A stretch of 64,000 nt of DNA from Sparassis latifolia (taxonomy: Eukaryota > Basidiomycota > Agaricomycetes > Polyporales > Sparassidaceae). The stretch spans positions 2,542,001 through 2,606,000 of the forward strand of contig CM031561.1 in assembly GCA_018466975.1 (NCBI GenBank). Direction: 5' to 3'. A program made the translations under genes and the position numbers. The notes under the pieces are model-generated. The model worked only from the letters and a program-made list of their open reading frames with translations, was not told the origin of the DNA and made no database searches. Below, piece after piece: positions 23,857 to 34,518 of the stretch (its first letter is position 1; every line of letters starts with the position of its first letter).

Positions 23857-25148
23857 TCACAACTTGCTGCGTACACGACCCCTCCTCGCCCCGGGATGAG
23901 CATCGTCCGTCTTGGATCCGGCGGTCTTATCCGGATCTATACCCTCCTGCTGGGCAGCCTCTCGGAAGACAAGATGGTGTCGGAGTACGTGTGCGAGCCG
24001 CTCTTCCCAAGAGGGCTGATCCGGAGCGAACACCTCAAAGTCCGGCTCACGCCCGTAGCCAATCGCGGCTACCCTGATCAATATCGAGCTGTGAGAAGCT
24101 GTTTAGGAAGGTGAACTCCAGACGATTGAATGGGAGAACATACGCAGTGAGCCCGAAGATGGGCTTCGTTCCGCCCGCTTCCCTGCCGGTCAAGAAGCGG
24201 TGCATGCGGACGTGCCCTTCGTGTGCGGCAATGTCAACGTACGTATGATATTTCATCTCGAGCATCTCGGGCTCGGTAGAGAATGGTGGCTCCGAATGCA
24301 GGAGCGAAATGAGCGGGTGAGAAAATAGAGAAGCAACTTCGGGTGCATTAAGAATTGGCTGCGGATCGACAGTAAGTGTTGTGAAACTGGAGAATCAATG
24401 TAATCGTACTCGTAGAGTATTGTCCAAGATCAAGACAACCACCCTGACGTCTTGAGGTACAACGCAGTATATTCAGTAATCGGAGAAACACTTACGGTAT
24501 CACCACCAGTTGGTTGCCGGCGAGGAATGGTTCTACGACGCAGAGAAGAGGGACTTTTTGGCGGTCCATCGGTAAACCTATCTGCTGCACTCAGTTGCCG
24601 CCTTGTCGAAGTAGTAGGTGGGATACCTCCTCGAATGCCTCACGCCGCTGTCTCTTTCTTCAGCGCATGGAGCTTGTCCAAATTCTGAGAACTTACAGCT
24701 GTCCACTCGATGCTGTGGTCTTGGGCGTCCCACTTGCCACCAGGTAAGGAGGTATCACCCGCGTATGTCCTCAATGTCGACGCACGACTTCATTATGTAA
24801 CATACAGCATCAACAATTTAAAACAGGCATCCACAATAGATAATTTTCCCAGAAGGATACACATACCGACTGAGTAAAACGTACAAGTCGCCCGTCCTCC
24901 CAACGAACAACGCTACCAGTACAGCCGCACATCGCGACCTCGGTATTTGCAGCCGTATCTTCGGAGGTTGATAGTTTAGGAGGTTCTGTATACACCTATA
25001 AGACAAGTATCAGAGCATTCCATGAACAACTGCTAGCGACAGACTGTTTAGACTCTAGCTTGAGCACCGGAATGGGGGCTTCATTCAGCTGAAGCTTTGG
25101 TCGATGGAATTTGAGGAGATTGCTGCGACGACTCTTAAGCTTGAACAT
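23857..25148 (-). CDS. Nudix hydrolase, coenzyme A diphosphatase type
   Basis: Seven exons splice cleanly: 24,995-24,867, 24,769-24,697, 24,647-24,627, 24,581-24,496, 24,443-24,410, 24,358-24,144 and 24,088-23,857. The product reads CAAVLVALFVGRTGDLYVLL, then TYAGDTSLPGGKWDAQDHSI, EWTARREAFEEIGLP (Nudix box), a middle part with PEMLEMKYHTYVDIA and a C-terminal FGLTASILIRVAAIGYG. This matches fungal and animal CoA-diphosphatase Nudix proteins (yeast PCD1, NUDT7/8), which split CoA or oxidised CoA to phosphopantetheine and ADP, usually in peroxisomes or mitochondria. In the Nudix box an Asp (DAQD) stands where the first conserved Glu is often seen. The third listed exon is only 21 nt and encodes RREAFEE, the catalytic core. 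The first coding exon is uncertain; an ATG at 25,146-25,148 is a tentative start. Confidence 0.82.
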
Positions 25149-25763
25149 ACGTGATTAACAACCAGCCTGGTGACATAGGTCTCAGAAAGAGAGGCTGGGT
25201 GAAGGATGATATATATATCTCGCGAGTGAGCCTAAGCTGGATTTCAAGTTGTTGCGGAGAACCTCTGACACCTGCATCCGGATTAGGAAACCGTTGTAGT
25301 TCGCAAAGCGCTGCGCTGTATGGCCATGGCAGTTCTGCCCAACCTGGATATCCTTTCTAAACACACTCCAATATTATCATGCGCAAGTGAGTGTCACAGA
25401 GGTAAGGGAGATGTAAAATGACATGCGAGTACAGGCACTGCGTCATTATGTAGAATTCGCCTCAGCTAATTTACGTCCGATTCTCGCCCATCCCCTATTG
25501 GTTAGATATAACACAATATTATACGTGAATGCGAGGCCGTGTGTAAAACAGTGAGATAAAGACACCAATCTGCAGTTGCTTCAAGACGGAGAAGGGGTCC
25601 GGGAGGCACGAGATCGCAGTACAACACAGGGAGGGAGCAAATGTACAACAAAAACCTGCGGACGACGGATGGAACGCGTACAGGTACATCAAATCGATAG
25701 AGAACAGTCAGAGCAATATTACATACGAGAGAGGGAACAAAAATGACACAGATAGTAGTGTAT
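25149..25763. other. Intergenic region
   Basis: Upstream flank of the Nudix gene and 3' flank of the next minus-strand gene. Short open frames are present but none has a recognisable domain. Confidence 0.45.
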
Positions 25764-26961
25764 CTAGAACTCAGGCGTCCTGCGACCAACACTCGCCCAC
25801 GACGCCTCGCTCCCTTGTTGGGATCGGGCATCAGATACATCCTCATGCCCGCCTCCTGCATCCAGCATACCAAAATGGGGAGACAACACTTCCTGGGCGC
25901 TACCGGGACTGAACATGCCTGACCGTGGGGACAGCACATCGTAATCGTCATCCGACGGCAAGTCGAAGTCAGAGCCAATATTGGGGGAGCGTACATCTGG
26001 GGAGGTCGACCCGCTGCTGTGCGTCTCGACTGAGTAGACATCAGAAAACGGTGAATGTGACCGCGAAGTCGGGTTCGCCAGAACAGTGGCCCCGTGTCCA
26101 AGTTCAGACGTGTCCATCATCGCAGTATTGTACATAGAAGCAGGAATATTAATGTCCGAAGCGCCCGGTGTTGAAACCTTTGAGGATCCAGAAGATACAG
26201 ATGAGCCAATATCTGTGATATTAGGTGTCAGGGCTCGAGACGATGGATCGGAATAATTCGATATCGGAGTGGGCAGTCTTGGAGAAGTAACTCGAAAAGC
26301 GACCTGAGGTGTCTGATGACGTCCTGACAATGAATGCACCGACGTCGATGGACTGGCGGAAACCGAATGTTCCCCGATCGACCTTGGGCTACTCGGTAGC
26401 GACGGTCTCTCCAGTGGAGAAACTGGGGAAGAAGGCGCAGAAGAGTCAAATAACACATGCGTGGGCGATAGGGTTGAATAGGGGATGAAGGTGTTGGACT
26501 AGCAGGATGAGATCAATGAACAAGCCCGACAGTCGTGAATGATGATGGTGAATACCTCGTCCATCATGCCAGCCGTTCTCCTGTGTCTAAGGCCAGACCC
26601 GTTCGGGCTACCTCTCCACTCGTTCACCTCTTGCGTTACCAGTTGTTCGAGCTCAACAGGCATCTCCCCTCGTTCACCATCCGATCCTGATCTGCGGGCC
26701 CTATTCTCATCTCTACCATCCTGCGTTGTGTACTGCGGGACAGGAGCGGCAGTCAGACGATGCCGCCGTCGGCGGCGGTTTTCGAGGAATGCTTCAGCCC
26801 AAGCTTCAATCTTCGGAGCGACGTGCGGCTCATAGACAAACTGGCGGTGATAATGAGCCCATCGATTGCAACAAAATTCTTAAAGTCTTTACCTCCTTGA
26901 AGGCTACAACAGCCACTACAGCACTTAAAGCTGCAATAATATATACCGCTGGAGCAGGCAT
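25764..26961 (-). CDS. Single-pass membrane-anchored hypothetical protein
   Basis: Three exons (26,961-26,893, 26,840-26,556, 26,498-25,764) give 362 residues. The start MPAPAVYIIAALSAVVAVVA is an N-terminal hydrophobic anchor. It is followed by EPHVAPKIEAWAEAFLENRR and a basic RRRRRH stretch, as expected for a cytosolic positive-inside segment. From about residue 120 the protein is Ser/Pro/Asp-rich and disordered, with repeated LSPR, FSPG and LSPH motifs that could be phosphorylated. Introns are 52 and 57 bp with GT-AG ends. Frame is kept across all joins and the protein ends RRTPEF. It lies tail-to-head with the chitin synthase gene upstream. I do not recognise the family. Confidence 0.72.
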
Positions 26962-27351
26962 GACAGATGTGGTGGAAGAGATGGAAGTAGTGAAGGATCC
27001 TATGTACTAGCGCGGCATCACTGAGGGGTATTTCCACGTGATCTCAAAGTTGCTCTGATAATGTGCATTCGCCTTCGATCTTACACGCAGGCGACAACTT
27101 CAAGCAACAACAATATAAAGAATCCATGCCAATGAGAGTGGGAGATTTGGTATTGCGAGTCAACGACGAGTCGGATGTGCTTCAACGTCCTGCACCGACA
27201 ATTATTACAATGCTTTATTCAATAACTGGGGATGCAGTATGAGGAGAATAGTCCGTGCAATGTAGTAAAGATGAGGCACATATGCCGAAGTCCGTATGAT
27301 AAATGTCCAAACGTCAATCCATGTAACGACCGAACCCAAGTCCACTAGTGT
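26962..27351. other. Intergenic region between membrane protein and chitin synthase genes
   Basis: 390 bp containing the promoter of the membrane-anchored gene and the 3' UTR of the chitin synthase gene. Nothing else seen. Confidence 0.5.
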
Positions 27352-30300
27352 TCATGACTGTGAAAGGATTTTGTCTATCGAGTCATTCAGGAACTGCTTT
27401 CGACTTGCGAGATCCGCCTTCGGGAATCGTGCCTGGATGGCTTCCCGAGCAGTCCTGCGACGTGATCAGCACAACTGCGACTGACTTCGTCCAAACTGTA
27501 CTCACTTCTTCGTAACTGTCATGAGATCTTGCGTACTCAGGAAGTTTCGCAAAGCAGTGAGGAGGTCGTCGTCGCTGGGATCTGGATTCATACTTGGCCC
27601 AGCGAACGGATTCACCGAGGTCGCAAGAGAGAATGTTGACGTCGGTCGTTGCATTCCCGGGGGGAATGCAGGAGGGGCGAATCCACCTTGTGAGCCGTGC
27701 ACGTCACCCTCGCCTCCGAACATGTTGAGACTCGTCATGACGGTATTGCGAGGAGCTGTAGGCATCATGCCGTAGACGCTGGCAGTGTTCTGGTATGGAA
27801 TTGGCCCAGGCATGGCAATTGGTGCACCGTATTCGGAACCAGCGACAGACCCGTGAACACTCGTTGGCCCGAACGGTAGTTGAGGCAGAGCATAATGCGA
27901 CATGGCCTGCTGCCCACCGTAGTGCGATAGGTTGGTCTGCGAAGGTCTACCGCGAGGATTAGAGCCATTCGGATCTGTCAGGTTGGTATCACGGTAGTAA
28001 TCTCCAGTATTAGATGCCTGGTGGAAGCTGAGAGGCGAAGCCGTTCTTGACTGAGGAGCATGGGACCGTGATTTAGCTTGAGATTGAGGTTTACCGCTGT
28101 AGCTAGTTTCATCTGAGTGCCGCGAGCCCGTCTCCCAGGCCTCCGCCTCATACTCTGTGGGGTGAATGTTCGAATTTGAGATCAGTCGGAAGGTAATGAT
28201 TGGGACGCACCGCTGAACTTCTTTAGAGGGATCATCGAGTCATCGAACTTCTCGTCGTCGTTCATGATGACTTTCTTGTTAGTACCCTCACCGATGACCA
28301 GACGCGTGTTACCCCAACTGAAATCGTCCATGCACCAGAAGGAATACAGCGGTAAGAAGAAACTGTAGATCGGAAAGCTGGACACGGACAGGGAGAGTTG
28401 GTCACCTACACCGGACGAAATAACCACAATACATACGAAAGGATATAGACAACCATCCAACCGATGAGCATAAATTCTCGCTTGATAAGGAAGATCAGAG
28501 CCTAGAAGAAAGTTTCTGCTCAACTCGGAGCTCTGATTGAGATAGAGGTTGCTTGCCTGTAAGCCGTAAACAGCTGCCAACATGACGATGGAGATAATAG
28601 GTAATGCGCCCCTTCCCGTGGAAACGGTGATGATCAAATATAGCAACTGCGCAAGGTCATCAGCCAAGAAGCTTGCAGAGTTTATCGGCGGGGACTCACG
28701 TATACGACTGTCGCAGGCAAGATCTGGAGCAAAAAATGAACACCACGTACCAATAATAGACCAAGATCAACGTACCAGAGTACCCACGATATCGATGAAG
28801 ACAAAAAACCTCATTGAGAAACAACAGAAGCCAATTAGTTCAGGCAGGAAGGCCAACTCGCAGAGGTTATGAACGGTGGAGTTAATCCATCGACGACGTT
28901 GGGAAAACAGAACGCGCCAGGACTCGGGGGCTATCGTACGAGCAACGGCATCGGGGGTGAACTTCGTCCTGAACGTAGGGAAATGCTTGAGGAGTAGAGT
29001 CGTAAGATAACGATCTTCACCAAGAGACAACAGATTCTTCTTGTGTAGCGTATCCACGATGGGGTCCGAATACTCCTCAATGACGCGGTTGGAGATGATG
29101 ATTGGGCGACCCTTGTCAGCCGTCCGAATGCGGTACATCGAGAAACAACCAGGAAGACAAGACACAGAGCCGAACAAACTCTCAAAGGCCTTGGAGAGAT
29201 GGTGGGAGATGTAGTACTCGTACACCTAGAGTACATATGAACTCATTGCTGAAGACCTATAATTCGACTGTACTCACCTGAATCATTGTCCACCAAGAGC
29301 CTTCTTCGTTGTCCAGCTTCGTCTCACCACAAATGCCAATGATACTTGAGTCATCTGCTGCTGCTGCAACAAGGCGATTCAGGGAGTCCGGAGATACCGC
29401 CTAGACAGCGACGTTAATGTGTCTGTACGTCTTCCAAAGGAAATACTCACAGTATCAGCATCGACCGTGAGGATGTACTCATAGAACGCTGGATCTATAC
29501 CGATGACGTTTCGCATCTGATGATACAGTTCGAGCTCAAGCGGCGACATAGGCGCATCGAAGTGAACCCTGTTGAGGTACTGCATCAACACAATTTGACT
29601 GTCGCGCTTTCCACGGTTGCCGGGCTTGGTACGCTCCGTTGGCTTGCCGACCTTGACAACCACCACATACCTTCACACGAAGATGAGCGGCGGTTGAGAG
29701 GAAACGAAGATGAACGACTTACGGCACTACGTGTCCCTCGAATTCATACAAACCGGAGTAGACCTTAGCGTAGTTGAGCGCCTTCGATCCTTCGCCTACT
29801 GATTTGAAGAGCACTGGTTCAGGATCTAGCTTGGGGTCCACACCGAGGATATCAAGCACTATACGAGGCGTAGTCCGATCGTTGCCAGTACCGATGATAT
29901 TGCCATCACAGATGAGGAAAATGAGCTTGCGCTTATCATCGTAATGAAGAGCAGAAAGCGAATCGATGGTACGCCGTAAGGACTCTTCGCCCTCAGTGTA
30001 ACAGGGGACTTGGCATATCACGAACTTGTCGAGCATTTCCGGTGTTCCCTTCGGTGCGAGCTGGAGTGCAGCGAGGACTATAGGATTCAGCAATCAGAAG
30101 CGGCTCAGATTCAACCAAAGCAGCATACGTACACTTCAATCCCATGGAGGACATTAGGATACACGAGAACGCCAGCAGAAGATAATTCTGCACTTGGCAC
30201 CGCGGAGTGTTCCGGAAATCTGTCGTTCCCAGGTAGAACATGTTGTTCATGCAATTCACATTCTGCTCGCGATACGTCACGTTCATGGTGGCAAGCACTT

Positions 30301-33300
30301 TGCTGATGGACGACGTCAGATCTTGGCCCGGTTGCTGCTTGAACAAGCTAGTCAAATCGGGGCTCAGGAAAGCGTACAGATTCATCCCCTCGTTGACAGT
30401 CACGGTATTGACGTAGTCCGTCAAGTCATAAATGCCGTTGTTCCAAATGGCCCATAGGCTAAAAGATCGCCTTTGTAAGTAAACCACAATATGGTAATAA
30501 ATTACGCTTTACTCACCGCTGGTCGTTATTCGTACTTGCGGCTTGACCTTCGATGTCGCTCTTTTCCCATACGAGCGCACCCTTGTGGAACTCGGCTATT
30601 TTCGGTTGGAAGACGCTGGTATACCAGTTCTCAGAGTCGAGAGCGGTGTTCTGAGCACCCTGCATTTTACCAGAGATATGCATGGCGTTCGGAGCCTGTG
30701 GTGTGAAGTTCTTATACGTAAGCTGCAGACTAGTATCAGTGACGAGACCAGGGCAGGCGAGTGTCAGCGGCGGTGGAAAGTAGTCTGTCAGATCTTGACC
30801 TGCTAGGATGTCCAAAGTATCGGCGTCGTTGCTGACCAGACCCGGGATATCGCTGTGATCCCCCTGAACGAAGTTGGAAACATCATAGACCTGTCCTTGA
30901 ATAGAGACGTAGTAATCGTTGGTACCAGTGTGTTGAGCAACCTGGCTGGGATTCCAAGCCTTATCGTAGTTTGGACAGAGTAGACGTCCGAACTCCACGA
31001 TGTAGAAGATGACGAAGCCATTGAACGCGACGATGAGGACGAAGATCGCGAATTTCTCGCGCCAGGCGAGTCGGACATCAGGGCGTTTCATGCGACCGAT
31101 CCTCGTCAAGCAGAAGTCCGGGATCCAGAATGTCATCAACCAGACGACCAGTAGCCAGTTGCGACGAGAGCGACTCGACGGGACTTCCTCCACGGCATTC
31201 GGTGCATCTTTGACGATTATGCCACCGCTCTCTTTTGACTCGAAGGCAGGCGGGCTGTCGTAGTCTCCGCCCTTCTTATCCCATTCGGAACCCCATCCAT
31301 CACCATCTGGCTCGCTATTCGCCAAACCACCGCCGACTTGAGGTGATGACAGGCCGCCCTGTGCGTAGCCAGGACTCATGTTAGGATCGAGATATCGGGA
31401 CCCGTTGGTTCCAGTGCGGGCGAGTAGCAAGTTGTCGTCACTCCCTCCAGCGCCGTAGTATCCACCAGGCGCAGAGAACGACGCATCGTGCTGAGTGTGC
31501 GTGTAATCTGTTGTGTCGTCCTGGAGAACGCTCTCGTCGTCCTCCGCACCCTCTCTCGAACCCTTCTTCTGATCCTTCTCGGCTGCTCGCAAGACGTCTT
31601 CGACCATTTTCCACGCCGAATAAGTCAACCAAATCATCCGATAGCCCATGACATAGTCAACGCCATCTTGCCAACCATTCGATGCTGCGCACTGTCTGAT
31701 CCGCTCTGCCTCCGAACCCCTCATAGTCGGTACGTATCTGTCGCAGAAGACGGAGTGCTCGTAATCCACCACAAACTCTGTCTTCCGCCTAGCGACCAGG
31801 TCTGGAAGAAGCAGAGCACGGATCTGCGCCTTCACTCTCCGTTTGTCGAACGAATTTGATGATCCAGAGTCGTTCGGGCGAATGCAAGATACGATCCACG
31901 AATGTGTCCGATCTATATTGCTCATGAGCTCCGAGAGGGTGTGGTTCAACTGTGTGGTGATGGGGTACACTTTCGCAGGATCGAGGTGCGAGTGTGCTTC
32001 TTCCGACGAAGGTGCAGTACCGTCGCGGGCCAAAATTGGAGTCGGGTGTCGCAAAGGTCGTGACGAGACTTGCGCCTGCACGATGATATTCTCGTCCTTG
32101 GAGTGCCTCTCGGTCGCAAGGTTAGGACCAGCCATGAGCTTGGAAACAAACGCATCGGAAGAGTTGCGCAAAACGGAAACAAATGCAGAGTCGAGTACAT
32201 CTGCATCTTTCTCGATGAAACCGTGGACATCATAAGCGCACGGGCCGGCGTAGTGGTTGATGCCAAACTCGAGATGTTCACCGGCTTCCGACGTGTGAGC
32301 TTCAAACGACGCATGCCCACTGAATTTCGCCACGAGGTCCTGTAGCATCTCCTCGTCCTTCTTGTCCCCACTCTTTCCGGATCTGTGCGAAGACGATGAC
32401 TTGTTCATGATGCCAAGAACACCACCAGGCTTGCGATGTGACCGCTCGCTCAACTGCGCGCCACGTAACAGCTCGACGCACGCCGAGTTGTCCATTGTGG
32501 TGATCTCGGGCAATGAAACACTGTCCCCAGCGAGCTGCGCGTTGTAGCCGACGGTATCTTCGAAAGCGTTGCGGATCACATACGAGTGCAAGATCTCGTT
32601 CGCGAAGTTGATACAGAATTCGTCGAATCCGGCTTGACCGTGAGGCGAAATCAACGGTGCAGGACCACCAAAATAGACCGAAGCCGAGTTCGGGGGACCC
32701 TTCATCTGAAACCCAGGCTGGTCGAGCAGAACAATCTGAGTCGGTGGGGGAGGATCTTGCCCATTGGGACCGATCCTGTGGTTGGCCGTCTCGACAACGA
32801 ATGCAAACAGCATCGCGTAGAGGTCTCGGACCAGCTGGTCGCGTTGCGCTCCGCTCTGCTGTGCGTTGAGCATCACCATGTACAGCTCCTTCCGAACGTA
32901 GCTCGTCTTGTTCGTCAATGTCTCCGCTAGCTCCTCAGCACCTACTCCCAACAACCTCGCCGCGTGTTCAAGAACGGCCATATTCATAACGTAAGCAGAC
33001 ACATCGCGCGCGTCCGCTTCGCCAAATTCCACGTTCCCGAGAACAAGGATGGCTACCAGGAGACTGAAGATGGACGAAACGTGCTTAGGTTTAAACCCCA
33101 ACGTCTTCATTGCCACCCGCAAGTCCTCCATCGCGATCGAGTCATCGCTGAACGGGCCCGACGGTAAACGATAACACCCAGAGGATGCGAGCAGCGCATA
33201 CTCCGACGGATCCTCCAGCACGTACCGATCCCGCTCCTCCGGGGTAGCCCCTGCCAGAAATTGGTAGAACACATGGTACGTGCGCTCCTCGAACGACAGG

Positions 33301-33987
33301 CGGTTCAGACGAGATTTGTCGAGAGCATACGTCAACACCTTCCCAGAGCTGATCCGACCGCGTTCGTTGAAGTGTAGCTCGAGGTACCGCCCATGACGAG
33401 ATGCGTTAGGGTTAATGAGCGTCTTCGCGTTTCCGAACGAGTCGAGCAGAGGAGTGAGCGCTTTGATCTGCTCTGCCAACCGAGCCTCTCGCTTCGAGTG
33501 TGTGGACAATCGTAGGACCTGTTCGACGAGGAGTTGCGAGCTGAAGCTTTTCCCTGAGCCTATGTTTCCCCTGCATTGCCCCGGTCAGTGTGGTTCGAAT
33601 TCGATCAGCTTCGGGAAACACTCGCCGAAATATGACGGACTGTGACTCGTTCCTCCTTCGCATGAGCAGGTACATACGAGCGGCGATATCGTACAGGTGT
33701 GGTGATAGAGGCGGAGGACCACCGGGCAAGGGTAAGCTGGTGTCCTTGTAACACCGCTCCTCGTACTCTTTCGCGCTCGCCTCGTTCACATTGGCCAACG
33801 CCTTGTACGGGTTGACGACGACGAGATTCGATGTTCCGACTCTAGTGTAGGGTAAGTCTGCTCGGAATCGTGCTTGGAGGACGGAGAGTATGGTCTCGTC
33901 GGTCGGATAGACCGTTGCCGACGTCGAGGATGCAACAAGGTCTGCGAGGTCGCCAGAGGTGATGGCAGGGGACGGTGTTGAGGCCAT
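27352..33987 (-). CDS. Class V-type chitin synthase with myosin motor-like domain
   Basis: Thirteen exons sum to 5,988 nt, exactly 1,996 codons. The start is [20 protein letters not shown]. Domains: myosin-like head (residues 1 to about 780) with a P-loop NIGSGKSF in place of the usual GESGSGKT; two adjacent membrane spans ([17 protein letters not shown] and [17 protein letters not shown]); a cytochrome-b5-like segment; the chitin synthase 2 glycosyltransferase core with CDGN, the DAD triad (ILTVDADT), EDR and QRRRW; C-terminal membrane helices; and a DEK-C tail ending [18 protein letters not shown]. This family makes cell-wall chitin at tips and septa; in Ustilago the myosin part delivers the enzyme. 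Exon 8 (28,700-28,723) is 24 nt. Two introns appear to use GC donors: 33,625-33,571 (CG/GCGAGT) and 28,556-28,502 (AG/GCAAGC). SEC27 lies immediately upstream in the same direction. Confidence 0.95.
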
Positions 33988-34518
33988 CGCCTACAGAAAC
34001 GAAAGGAAGGTTGCCGTCGTTCGACACAGCGAGCACGTCGTTCGTAAGTAAGTGGTGGGAGCGGACCAGCAACACCCTGGAGACACGCCTGGAACGTTAC
34101 GCCCGTGACTTGAATGTTACTTCGAATACTCACAGGCGAATGCGAAGCAGATTGCGCCGTACTGCCGAGTGTAAAGGCGTACTAAATACTGCCGGAAAGT
34201 AGGAGGAAACGAGAACGAGGAGGGCGAGGAAGTAGTAATGATGATTTGTGTTGAATGATTTGTGTTGAATTAAATAAATAGTATTGATCAAGCTACAGTA
34301 TAATAGGCTATCACGCCGTTGTAGTGAAATTTGTAATATCTTCTTTAACTTTCTAAGCTTCAACAGTGATGGCGGGTATTGAGACTGTAGCTGTGCTCGA
34401 AGGTGAGAGAAACCTATTTTCAGAAGCTATGTACATCAACGAGAAGTCTACGAGGTCTCTGGTTCTGGTAACTCAGCGTGCTCTATTTTTTTGGTGAGAA
34501 TATCAGATGGCTTCTGAC
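33988..34518. other. Intergenic region, chitin synthase promoter
   Basis: 531 bp between the SEC27 stop and the chitin synthase ATG. It includes AT-rich stretches around 34,240-34,330. A short duplicated block TGAATGATTTGTGTTGAAT lies near 34,245-34,270. No gene seen. Confidence 0.5.

Noticed and set aside
25502..26101. 199-codon minus-strand ORF
   Set aside because: It overlaps the membrane-anchored gene's last exon in another frame and has no recognisable feature.
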